The notes beneath the pieces were generated by a model. It saw only the letters and a list, made by a program, of their open reading frames with translations, was not told where the DNA came from and made no database searches. DNA of 20,389 nt from Bryobacteraceae bacterium (GTDB lineage: Bacteria > Acidobacteriota > Terriglobia > Bryobacterales > Bryobacteraceae). The position numbers and the translations under genes were made by a program. The stretch covers positions 1 through 20,389 of the forward strand of contig JADGHK010000004.1 in NCBI GenBank assembly GCA_019686145.1, written 5' to 3'. Below, one piece after another: positions 7,322 through 14,349 of this stretch. Each line of letters opens with the position of its first letter. Within the stretch, counting starts at the first letter, position 1.

Positions 7322-8929
7322 ATGAATCGGCAGATCGCAGCCATCGTCTGGGCGCAATGGCGCTCCATCAGGAACGCATATCCCCGGGCGGGCAGGGGCG
7401 AGTTCCTGCTGACCTCGCTTCTGTCGACCGTCTGGTATGGCTCGTGGGGACTTGGCGCGATACTCGTTGCGCAGATCATGGCGGAGGCCAGTTTCGACGC
7501 GCTTCTTCGAGCACTTCCCGTCGCTCTTCTGTTTGGATTCCTCTACTGGCAGGCAATCCCGGTGCTCATGGCGAGCATGGGAGCTTCCATCGATTTCCGG
7601 AAGCTTTTGGCCTACCCGATCCCCTTCGGAAGACTGTTTGGCATTGATGTGCTCCTGCGCGTCACAACGGGCCTGGAAGTACTCCTCCTCACAGGCGGTG
7701 CCGCCGCCGGACTGGCCTTCAACCCGCACGTCCCCTGGTGGGGTTCCTTCTTCTTCCTGCCTTTCACGCTCCTCAACATGATGGTTTCGGTCGGTGTCCG
7801 CGATCTGCTGGCCCAGGTTTTCGCACGGAAGCGCCTGCGAGAGATCGGGATCCTCACGCTGATCCTGGCTGCGGGCTTGCCGCAGCTCCTGCTGCTCACC
7901 GGTGTTCCAGCGCCCGCACGCCGCCTGTACGGCTCTCTGATGCTTGGGTTCTGGCCGTGGACAGCGAGTGCGCATCTGGTAACGGGGGTGCTTTCGATCG
8001 AACCACTGGCAGCAATGGCGGTCTGGCTCGCGGCGGGCTATGCCTTTGGCCGGTGGCAGTTCGAACGCGGACTGCGGCTCGAGAAGGAAGCCTCAGAGCC
8101 GGCTGGCGCAGGCGGCCAGGTCCGTTTCGCCTGGAGCGAGCGCTTCTTTCGCATTCCCTCGCTCCTCTTCCACGATCCGCTGGGCGGTCTGATCGAGAAA
8201 GAACTCCGCTTTCTGACGCGCGCGCCGCGGTTCCGTCTGGTCTTCCTGATGGGGTTTTCCTTCGGCCTCATGGTCTGGCTGCCGCTTGCTTACAGCGGAG
8301 GCAGTCCTGACCAGAGCTTCTTCGGCGAGAACTTCCTCACCTTCGTCAGCGTGTACGCCTTAATGCTCCTCGGCGAGGTCACGTTCTGGAACACCTTCGG
8401 CTTCGACCGTAGCGCAGCGCAAATCTACTACGTGATGCCCTTGCGGTTTCGGACTGTTCTGATCGCGAAAAATCTCAGCGCAGCCGCGCTGGTGCTATTG
8501 GAGCTGATTGCCGTCACGGCAGTCTGCCTGGTGTTGCGCCTTCCGGTTCCTGCCGCCAAGATTCCCGAGGCCTTCGCCGTGACGCTGGTCATGATGACCT
8601 ACCTTCTTGCGATCGGCAATCTCTCCTCGACGCATTACCCGCGTCCTGTCGACCCCGTTCAATCCTGGCGTGCCGGGGGAGCAGGAAAGTTCCAGGCTAT
8701 GCTGCTGCTGCTCTATCCCCTCGTCTCGGCTCCGATCGCCTTTGCTTACCTCGCCCGGTGGGCGTTCGAAAGCACCCTGGCTTTCTATTGCGTCCTGAGC
8801 CTCGCTGCTCTCCTGGGCACAATTCTCTACGCGGTGGCGATGGACTCGGCAGTCGCTGCAGCGGAAGGACGAAAGGAAACGATTCTCAGTACCCTCTCAA
8901 AGAGCAGCGGTCCGATCGCGATGAGCTAG
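7322..8929 (+). CDS. ABC-2 type exporter, permease protein
   Basis: A 535-residue hydrophobic protein that starts 4 bases after the ATPase stop. Many membrane segments are visible, for example near residues 35-60, 70-95, 115-140, 150-170, 180-200, 300-325, 335-360, 385-405, 415-435, 460-485 and 490-510. It appears to consist of two six-helix halves separated by a cytoplasmic region around 240-300 (GRWQFERGLRLEKE to FLTRAPRFR). That size fits the large ABC-2 permeases. No substrate-specific motif was recognised. The TAG stop (8927-8929) shares a CTAG with the stop of the convergent HIT gene, so the two mRNAs end tail to tail with no room for a separate terminator. Confidence 0.85.
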   Translation: MNRQIAAIVWAQWRSIRNAYPRAGRGEFLLTSLLSTVWYGSWGLGAILVAQIMAEASFDALLRALPVALLFGFLYWQAIPVLMASMGASIDFRKLLAYPIPFGRLFGIDVLLRVTTGLEVLLLTGGAAAGLAFNPHVPWWGSFFFLPFTLLNMMVSVGVRDLLAQVFARKRLREIGILTLILAAGLPQLLLLTGVPAPARRLYGSLMLGFWPWTASAHLVTGVLSIEPLAAMAVWLAAGYAFGRWQFERGLRLEKEASEPAGAGGQVRFAWSERFFRIPSLLFHDPLGGLIEKELRFLTRAPRFRLVFLMGFSFGLMVWLPLAYSGGSPDQSFFGENFLTFVSVYALMLLGEVTFWNTFGFDRSAAQIYYVMPLRFRTVLIAKNLSAAALVLLELIAVTAVCLVLRLPVPAAKIPEAFAVTLVMMTYLLAIGNLSSTHYPRPVDPVQSWRAGGAGKFQAMLLLLYPLVSAPIAFAYLARWAFESTLAFYCVLSLAALLGTILYAVAMDSAVAAAEGRKETILSTLSKSSGPIAMS

Positions 8930-9366
8930 CTGGCGCGGGACTGCCTGCGCAGCTTCTCGACGGACTCGGCAATGGCTTTCCGGATTTCCTCCCGCGCCTC
9001 ATCGCTTGCGTATTGGCGGCGAGGCCAGAAGAATCCTTTCATGCCATCCCCACGTTTCCTGGGCATGACGTGAACGTGCAGGTGGGGCACGGTCTGGCTG
9101 ACCTTGACATTCACTGCAACGAACGACCCTTCCGCCCCCAGCGCATCTTCGAACGCGCGGCCGATCAGCCTCACGTGCTCAAACACTGGCGATGCAAGTT
9201 CGGGAGGGAGATCCAGGAGTGTGTCGACGTGCCGCTTCGGCACAACCAGAGTGTGTCCGTGCAGGACCGGACTTCGATCGAGGAATGCCAGGCTGTGCTC
9301 ATCCTCACTGACAATCTGGGCCGGGATCTCTCGGGCAATGATCTTACAGAAAAGACAATCGCTCAT
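8926..9366 (-). CDS. HIT-family (histidine triad) nucleotide hydrolase
   Basis: A 146-residue HIT protein. It begins with CLFCKIIAREIPAQIV (C4 and C7 resemble the zinc pair of the HINT branch) and carries the triad H95-x-H97-x-H99 in QTVPHLHVHVMPRKRGD. By family analogy H97 is the nucleophile and the enzyme cleaves nucleoside phosphoramidates, dinucleoside polyphosphates or adenylylated compounds. The QTVPHLHVHVMPRKRGD wording is closer to the FHIT/Ap4A-hydrolase style. ATG 9366 is chosen because the family N-terminus starts there and it forms an ATGA overlap with the preceding gene; an upstream open extension to 9465 has no homology character. It is the last gene of a four-gene operon on this strand. 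Confidence 0.94.
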   Translation of the reverse strand: MSDCLFCKIIAREIPAQIVSEDEHSLAFLDRSPVLHGHTLVVPKRHVDTLLDLPPELASPVFEHVRLIGRAFEDALGAEGSFVAVNVKVSQTVPHLHVHVMPRKRGDGMKGFFWPRRQYASDEAREEIRKAIAESVEKLRRQSRAS

Positions 9367-9599
9367 GACTCGTGCTGCTGTTCTGGTCCTTTTGGCTCCG
9401 TTTCCTGCCGCACAATTTCGTCGATCTTGTCTTTCACGTCTCCGGTGATCCAGACGCCGTCGCACTGCGAACAGACGAAGGCCGGCACATTGTCGAAGAC
9501 AAAAATCTCCTCTCCCTTTTGCACCTGATGTGTGATGAGCTGCGGTATCAGAGTCCCGCCGCAGACCGCGCAGCGCTGCGGGATGCCTTCGTCTGTCAT
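9363..9599 (-). CDS. YgiT-type zinc finger protein
   Basis: A 78-residue protein with two CxxC pairs, CAVCGG (C10, C13) and FVCSQCDG (C44, C47), separated by a beta-rich stretch that includes VFDNVPAFVC. This is the layout of the YgiT/MqsA N-terminal zinc domain. Full MqsA has an additional DNA-binding helix-turn-helix domain, which is absent; the tail is short and charged. No MqsR-like or other toxin is adjacent, so I do not call it an antitoxin. The start is probably ATG 9599, which shares one base with the stop of the oxidoreductase (TGATG). TTG 9602 is an alternative. The stop overlaps the HIT start (ATGA). Coupled translation with both neighbours suggests a shared job, perhaps metal or nucleic-acid binding. 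Confidence 0.8.
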   Translation of the reverse strand: MTDEGIPQRCAVCGGTLIPQLITHQVQKGEEIFVFDNVPAFVCSQCDGVWITGDVKDKIDEIVRQETEPKGPEQQHES

Positions 9600-11035
9600 C
9601 AACCTTTGCCGGTCGCCTGAAGACGCAGGAGTCCTCGAGCCTCTTTCATCACTGGCCCGTAGACCTCCTTGTCAAATGGCGGGCAGCCCGTCGGCCACTG
9701 GCCAAGCGGATGATCCTTCCGGCGCATCAGCCACGTGCAGTACGTGAGCGTCTTGCAGACACGGCGCTCGTCGAGTTCACCACGCTCCATGACAGCGCGC
9801 GCGAAATCAGGGTAGGCCAAAGCTCCCCGGCCTATTCCGAAGAAGCGGATCGCTCCTTCGTCGATCTTCCGGGCAGCGGCGTTGATGCAGTACTTCTGGA
9901 GCCAGCTATAGCCCGTCCCGACCATTGGCAGATCGGGAAACGATTGCTGAAGCTCGCCAGCGATGCGGAAGTGCCGGTCGACTCCGTGGAGCGGATGCTC
10001 GGGTTGCTCGTAGTTGCCGTCGTCGGGTTTCTCGAAAGGACGTCCGATATGCGGATTGTAGTAGGGACAGCCGAGCGAAACGTTCAGCAGCTCGAGCCCC
10101 CATTCGCGGAACCACGCAATCGCCTGTTTCACCTCCGTGAGGTCGTCCTTGAGCGGGTCGTTCGGGTCGACGCCCCAGCCGTACAGGTACGGCACGGGAT
10201 ATTCGAATGGCACGCCAATTCCGGTCGCTTCGTCGCGCCCGTAAGGGATGCCGTCGAAGCAGCCAAGGCGCATGCACAGCATCAACTCTCTGCCGTACTT
10301 CGCGCGAATCTTCCCCATGATGTTGCGGATGATTCGCGTCCGGTTCTCGAGGGATCCGCCATAGCGCCCCTCGCGCGTCTTGGCGCCCAGAAGCTCCGAC
10401 AGGAGGTAGCCGTGTGTGGCTTTGATATCAATGGCCCGAAAGCCCGCCTCAATCGCAAGGCCCGCGGCAGCGACGAAGTCGTCCTCCAACCGCTCCAGTT
10501 CATCGTCCGAGATGACGGGATAATCGGACGGGACGTTCGTCTTCCGGTCAATCAGGGGGTTGTGATACGCGATGATCCGCTTGGGAACGCTATAGCGGCC
10601 CGAGTGGGTGAGCTGTAGCGGCACAATGACATCGTCGTTGGAGCCGAACTCCTCCCGGTGCACGCTCAGCATCTTTTCGAGCAGTCTCCGGAAATCGCCG
10701 ACGTTGTTCTTTGTGATCCAGAGCTGACGTGTGTTTGCTCGCCCGTCTTCCCGGACAGCGGTGGCTTCAAACCAGATCAGTTTGGCGCCACCGCGTCCGA
10801 AACGCTCGTACCTCCTCCACGTCAACTCTCCGGGGCGGCCGTCAAGTTCTCCGTCGCACCCCTCCATGGGGTGGATCGCCATAGAGTTACCGGCACACCG
10901 GGAACCGACTTGCACCCGCCTCGTGAGAATTTCTCGGACCTTTTGAGGATCGTCTTCAAAGCGAACATGCGTCGCGCCCAGGGCTTCAGCGCTTCGCCGC
11001 AGCTCGCTGAGCGTCTTGTACTGAAAGTGTCTCAT
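9599..11035 (-). CDS. Old-Yellow-Enzyme-family FMN-dependent NADH:flavin oxidoreductase
   Basis: A 478-residue TIM-barrel flavoprotein. Family signs: an N-terminal beta-barrel strand with VQVGSRCAGNSMAIHPMEG; QLTHSGR (141-147); ATHGYLLSELLG, where H208-G209-Y210 corresponds to the substrate-binding HGYL segment; the hallmark YGGSLENRTRI (225-235); and a phosphate-binding end with GTGYSWLQ and FFGIGRGALAYPD. The enzyme would reduce an activated C=C bond or a related substrate with NAD(P)H through FMN. Compared with 2,4-dienoyl-CoA reductase-like members, the C-terminus keeps only C427, C433 and C451, without the four-cysteine iron-sulfur spacing, and lacks the second flavin domain. ATG 11035 follows GGAAAGAGAG, and the gene overlaps the end of the MFS gene by 50 bases. 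Substrate unknown. Confidence 0.9.
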   Translation of the reverse strand: MRHFQYKTLSELRRSAEALGATHVRFEDDPQKVREILTRRVQVGSRCAGNSMAIHPMEGCDGELDGRPGELTWRRYERFGRGGAKLIWFEATAVREDGRANTRQLWITKNNVGDFRRLLEKMLSVHREEFGSNDDVIVPLQLTHSGRYSVPKRIIAYHNPLIDRKTNVPSDYPVISDDELERLEDDFVAAAGLAIEAGFRAIDIKATHGYLLSELLGAKTREGRYGGSLENRTRIIRNIMGKIRAKYGRELMLCMRLGCFDGIPYGRDEATGIGVPFEYPVPYLYGWGVDPNDPLKDDLTEVKQAIAWFREWGLELLNVSLGCPYYNPHIGRPFEKPDDGNYEQPEHPLHGVDRHFRIAGELQQSFPDLPMVGTGYSWLQKYCINAAARKIDEGAIRFFGIGRGALAYPDFARAVMERGELDERRVCKTLTYCTWLMRRKDHPLGQWPTGCPPFDKEVYGPVMKEARGLLRLQATGKG

Positions 11036-12260
11036 CTCTCTTTCCGCTTCCCGGAAGGGCGAGAATTGCAGTTGCGCCCACGGCCGCCAGGACAAACACA
11101 ATCGTCAAGGCGGAACTGTAGTTGCCGTCCGCATCATGAATCCGGGACACCAGGAGCGGGATCCACGTCTGACCAATCGTGTCGGTCGGCAGAATGACCG
11201 CCATGGCGCGAGCGAGAGAACTGACCCCAAACCGGTCGGCGGCCATCAGCGGGATCAGCATGTAGTCGGCGCCCATTCCAAAGCCGAACAGCAGCGCAAA
11301 GACGTACATAAAGCCGGGCTGCTGCGGCGTGACGAGATGTAGCAGCGGGATGGTTGACGCCACAAGGACGTAGGTGACTGCCATCACCAGCTTCTTGTTG
11401 TACTTGTCGGCAAGCGCGCCCATAATGATCCGGCCGCCGATGCTCGAGAAGAGGATGCAGAGTGTGGCATTACCAAAAAGCTCGTTCAACTGGATCTGAT
11501 CCGTGAAGCCCTGCTCCAGAAACACCAGCTTCATATGTTGGTTGATGGAGCCGATCGAGCCGATCGAGCAGAAACTTCCAATCGTCAGAAGCCAGAAGGC
11601 GGGCTGGCGCAGCAATTCGCGGAAGGGCTTTGGCGGCTCGGCGGGTTTCTCATCCTCGATCGTTCGCTCACCGTCCGGCACCTGCCCCAGCTCCGACGGC
11701 TTGTCCTTCATCAAGAACAGCGCAATGGGCCATGCCAGGAACATCAGGCAGCCGAAAGCAATCAGGGCCGCTCGGAAATCAAACGCGGCGGTGAGAGGAG
11801 CGGCAATAAACTTCGCTGAAATGCCGCCAAAGACGCCCACGCCAAGGTAAACCACGGCCATCGCCTTGCCCCGTCTCTTCCGGAACCAATGGGACACAAT
11901 GACCTGGTGCGCGATCGGACCCGAGAAGATGTAGCCTCCTATGTACAGGAACCAGAGAGCGTAGTACGTGGCCAACGAGCCGCTCATCGTGCCAAAGCCG
12001 ATGAAAGCAAGCGCCGTGAGTCCCGTCCCGATAATGATCATCTTCCTCGGGCTGAACCGGTGGACCAGCAGTGGACCGACCCATAAGGTAGCCAAGGCGG
12101 CAACCGGAAAGCCTAATGTGATCTCCGTCGTGCTCCAGCCGAACGTCTTCTTGTAGTAGTCGTAGAAAAACGGCCCGCCATAGTAAGGGATCCCGACAGC
12201 GATGCCGAAGGTAAAGAAGGCAAAGACCGTGATCCACCAGCCGTAAAATTTCTCTTTCAT
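10986..12260 (-). CDS. MFS transporter, oxalate/formate-antiporter or monocarboxylate-like
   Basis: A 424-residue permease with about 12 membrane helices in two halves, split by a charged loop around 190-225 (MKDKPSELGQVPDGE and EDEKPAEPPKPFRELL). The first half has KEKFYGWWITVFAFFTFGI and FRKRRGKAMAVVYLGVGVFGG, both common in the OxlT/monocarboxylate branch of the major facilitator superfamily. The second half has GRIIMGALADKYNKK, the helix 8-9 loop motif. It probably moves an organic acid or a related anion, which would fit as the import step for the downstream FMN oxidoreductase. ATG 12260 is chosen because helix 1 follows at once; ATG 12293 in frame is possible, with AGGAG lying between the two. 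It is the first gene of the operon and diverges from msrA. Confidence 0.88.
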   Translation of the reverse strand: MKEKFYGWWITVFAFFTFGIAVGIPYYGGPFFYDYYKKTFGWSTTEITLGFPVAALATLWVGPLLVHRFSPRKMIIIGTGLTALAFIGFGTMSGSLATYYALWFLYIGGYIFSGPIAHQVIVSHWFRKRRGKAMAVVYLGVGVFGGISAKFIAAPLTAAFDFRAALIAFGCLMFLAWPIALFLMKDKPSELGQVPDGERTIEDEKPAEPPKPFRELLRQPAFWLLTIGSFCSIGSIGSINQHMKLVFLEQGFTDQIQLNELFGNATLCILFSSIGGRIIMGALADKYNKKLVMAVTYVLVASTIPLLHLVTPQQPGFMYVFALLFGFGMGADYMLIPLMAADRFGVSSLARAMAVILPTDTIGQTWIPLLVSRIHDADGNYSSALTIVFVLAAVGATAILALPGSGKRDETLSVQDAQRAAAKR

Positions 12261-12383
12261 AACAGACGGCGCTCCTGGAAGATGACCTCTCACTTTACCA
12301 CAGCACCACAGCGAGTTCTTCTGGGCGCGTTCTTCTACATGAATCTTTTTGAATATCGAGGCAAAGTCTCATAGGCTGGAAGT

Positions 12384-12929
12384 ATGAGCCAGCAAGAGAC
12401 GGCAACGCTTGGCGGCGGCTGCTTCTGGTGCCTGGAAGCAGTGTACAACCGCATGGAGGGGGTGCTGTCGGCTGAGTCGGGATACATGGGCGGGCACACG
12501 GAAAACCCGACCTATCAAGAGGTTTGTTCGGGAGAGACTGGCCATGTCGAGGTCGTACAGATCACCTTCGACCCTGCCATCGTTTCCTTTAGGGAGATCC
12601 TCGATGTGTTCTTCACAATCCACGATCCCACCACCCTCAACCGGCAAGGCAACGATGTAGGGACGCAGTACCGCTCGGTGATCTTCTACCACAGCGAGGA
12701 ACAAAAGAGGATTTCCGAGCAGGTGATCCGCGAGCTGGACGCCTCAGGAGCCTACCGCGACCCAATCGTCACCGCAGTGGAGCCAGCCGGCAAGTTCTAT
12801 AAGGCGGAGGAGTACCACCAGGACTACTTCGAGAAGAATCCTCGCCAGCCCTATTGCATGTTTGTTGTGTCGCCGAAGGTAGAGAAGTTTCGAGAAAAGT
12901 TTTCAAACCGGGTGAAGACGGGGGCCTAG
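12384..12929 (+). CDS. msrA: Peptide-methionine (S)-S-oxide reductase MsrA
   Basis: A 181-residue enzyme that repairs methionine-S-sulfoxide in proteins. The catalytic motif GGGCFWCLEAVY contains the nucleophile C13 and C16. YMGGHTENPTYQEVCSGETGHVEVVQI, from about residue 34, and AEEYHQDYF near 140 are family blocks; a C-terminal cysteine in QPYCMFVVSPKVEKFREKF may act in resolution. There is no signal peptide, so it acts in the cytoplasm. ATG 12384 lies about 5 bases after GGCTGGA. It diverges from the MFS gene over 123 bases, where I found no clear promoter (a TTGAAT at 12349 lacks a good -10). It converges on the SYLF gene with a 7-base gap. Full length, nothing odd. Confidence 0.97.
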   Translation: MSQQETATLGGGCFWCLEAVYNRMEGVLSAESGYMGGHTENPTYQEVCSGETGHVEVVQITFDPAIVSFREILDVFFTIHDPTTLNRQGNDVGTQYRSVIFYHSEEQKRISEQVIRELDASGAYRDPIVTAVEPAGKFYKAEEYHQDYFEKNPRQPYCMFVVSPKVEKFREKFSNRVKTGA

Positions 12930-12936
12930 CCTCCCG

Positions 12937-13608
12937 CTACTTCCGGCTCGAGTATTTGTTCAGGGTCGCGAGAAATTGGGAAGCGGCCTCTGGCGGCTTC
13001 ACGTCTGTCGTCAGAATTGTGCGGTTCTCCAGGGCTTGGCCGTAAAGCGCCTTGTTGACGTCTACGTCCTGCCGGAGTGTCGCGCCCTGTAAGGACACAC
13101 CCGCAAACACGCCGCGGGAACGCGACCAGGAGAGGATTTCCGCCGTCAGAAAGGCGTCGGTTTGCGCCGTCGAGGAGCGCCCGACAGGGCCGGCGGCAAT
13201 TGAGGCGTCCCCTCCGAGCGTGAACCGGCTGGAGAGTAATCTCTTCATGCCCCGTTCATTCATCACGAGCATGACCACATCTGTCTCCGAGCCGCCAATT
13301 TGAAAGCCAATGCTGCCACCCTCCACCCGGACGGCAGCCGGAGAGGACCATCCGATCTTATTCGGTTTGCGGCACGAAACGAAGCCCCGCCCGTACTTGC
13401 CGCCTACGATAAACGCGCCTTTTTTCAAGCCGGGAACGACTACCGCGCATTCCGCCTTCTCGAGAAGGTCCTGAGGAATCGCCCGGTCTTTCGATTGCAT
13501 TACTTCGTTCAGCACTTCCGCAGCAGCATTCAAGCGCCGGATGTCGTTCGATTGTCCGAAGGCAACAGACGCAGCCAGAATCATCAGCGGCAAACAGTGT
13601 GCTTTCAT
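12937..13608 (-). CDS. Secreted SYLF (Ysc84) domain protein
   Basis: A 223-residue protein with an N-terminal signal peptide (MKAHCLPLMILAASVAFGQS, cleavage probably near 18-20) and one SYLF domain over the rest. Family blocks visible: AECAVVVPGLKKGAFIVGGKYGRG, WSSPAAVRVEGGSIGFQIGG, VMLVMNERGMKRLL, and GVFAGVSLQGATLRQDVDVNKALYG. SYLF domains bind phosphoinositides in eukaryotes; bacterial members are periplasmic or envelope proteins of unknown role, possibly lipid binding. ATG 13608 is chosen since it starts the signal peptide and follows AGGAG by 5 bases; an ATG at 13629 is also in frame. A small membrane protein gene lies 83 bases upstream on the same strand and may be co-transcribed. Confidence 0.9.
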   Translation of the reverse strand: MKAHCLPLMILAASVAFGQSNDIRRLNAAAEVLNEVMQSKDRAIPQDLLEKAECAVVVPGLKKGAFIVGGKYGRGFVSCRKPNKIGWSSPAAVRVEGGSIGFQIGGSETDVVMLVMNERGMKRLLSSRFTLGGDASIAAGPVGRSSTAQTDAFLTAEILSWSRSRGVFAGVSLQGATLRQDVDVNKALYGQALENRTILTTDVKPPEAASQFLATLNKYSSRK

Positions 13609-13691
13609 AGCCTCTCCTACTGACGACATCGGTAATTCTACCAGACGATCAGTAAGAGAACACTGTTACCCTGCATGTTTTCCGCGCATCT

Positions 13692-13850
13692 TCACGCTTG
13701 ATAGCGCCGTGACATGCTTAATAGTACGAAACCGATCATCAGAATCACACCAACGGCGATCCACGGGTCAGGAACGTTCAATAGCTGCGCGGCCAGAACC
13801 AGCGCCCCGATCACGGCGACCAACCCGAGCAGATACAATGCCGTGGCCAT
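13692..13850 (-). CDS. Small two-helix membrane protein (52 residues)
   Basis: Read directly from the minus strand: ATG at 13850-13848, stop TGA at 13694-13692. The protein begins MATALYLLGLVAVIGALVLA, has a turn around NVPDPW (25-30), and a second hydrophobic stretch IAVGVILMIGFVLLSM, ending SRRYQA. This is a hairpin of two membrane helices with a positively charged C-terminus, so both ends are probably cytoplasmic. A purine-rich GGGTGGGGG sits 6 bases upstream of the ATG as ribosome-binding site. I do not recognise a family. Support comes from composition, the ribosome-binding site, the position in an otherwise empty gap, and the shared strand with the downstream SYLF gene. A function cannot be stated. 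Confidence 0.65.
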   Translation of the reverse strand: MATALYLLGLVAVIGALVLAAQLLNVPDPWIAVGVILMIGFVLLSMSRRYQA

Positions 13851-13962
13851 AACATACCCCCACCCTTACCGTTGCAAAGAGCATGCCACTCGCACGTTGC
13901 CAAGGCGGAGCCCGGTCCGCCGGTCGAAGGAGGCAGCGAAGATTAAAAAAATTGATTGTTTC

Positions 13963-14001
13963 GCACAGGATTTGTGCAAACGGTTACCGGCGTGTTATTC
14001 T
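13963..14001 (+). promoter_or_regulatory. Candidate tRNA-Asp promoter with overlapping palindrome
   Basis: TTGTGC (13972-13977), an 18-base spacer and TATTCT (13996-14001), with TG one base before the hexamer as an extended -10. Transcription would start near 14008, giving a leader of about 17 bases before the tRNA. GCACA-GGATT-TGTGC (13963-13977), a perfect 5-bp inverted repeat, covers the -35 box and could be an operator. Assigned by eye only. Confidence 0.45.
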
Positions 14002-14024
14002 GGGATCGACTTTGCACTTCAGTC

Positions 14025-14101
<77 letters not shown>

Positions 14102-14178
14102 CTCTTCCAAGCCTTTCCGTCAGGAAGTGGGGCGCCCCGCCCTGAACCGCACTCTCCCGCGAGGGAAGATGCTGCCCG

Positions 14179-14202
14179 AAACATCTTTTCTAAAGATGTT
14201 TT
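14179..14202 (+). terminator. Probable intrinsic terminator downstream of tRNA-Asp
   Basis: AAACATCTTT (14179-14188), the loop TCT and AAAGATGTTT (14192-14201) form a perfect 10-bp stem that runs into TTTT. The stem is AT-rich, so it is weaker than a typical terminator. It is roughly symmetric and could act in both directions. It lies 78 bases after the tRNA end. Confidence 0.45.
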
Positions 14203-14290
14203 AACGCCGCCCGGAGAGGAATCTGCTCTCATTCAGGACCCGGAGCGGATCTTTGCCAGGGTCCGCGGCACGAGTTGTCTGGTTTCCAAG

Positions 14291-14320
14291 CCCCTGGTCC
14301 GATTTCTCCCGGACCAAGGG
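14291..14320 (-). terminator. Hairpin downstream of the nagB-like gene, possible terminator
   Basis: CCCCTGGTCCG (14291-14301) and CGGACCAAGGG (14310-14320) pair over 11 positions with one C/A mismatch around an 8-base loop. It sits 30 bases past the stop of the minus-strand nagB-like gene. No T-run follows on the minus strand, so termination is uncertain. The 14102-14349 gap holds only this hairpin, the preceding one and a 10-bp palindrome GGGGCGCCCC at 14129-14138. Confidence 0.35.
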
Positions 14321-14349
14321 CATGACTTCTTCTAAAGAGGGGCCTCGGC

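Noticed and set aside
7187..7975. 262-codon minus-strand frame across the ABC exporter pair
   Set aside because: The plus strand has a certain ATPase and permease here; the minus frame is charged and low in hydrophobic order, with no domain.
9363..9599. MqsA/HigA-like antitoxin of a toxin-antitoxin pair
   Set aside because: Only the YgiT zinc domain is present, with no helix-turn-helix domain and no toxin gene next to it.
9710..10618. Long open frame of 302 codons on the plus strand inside the oxidoreductase gene
   Set aside because: It is antisense to a clear OYE-family protein, has no family character, and long antisense frames are expected in GC-rich coding DNA.
14129..14138. Palindrome GGGGCGCCCC downstream of tRNA-Asp
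   Set aside because: A single 10-base GC palindrome in a GC-rich gap, without partner site, promoter or gene to regulate.
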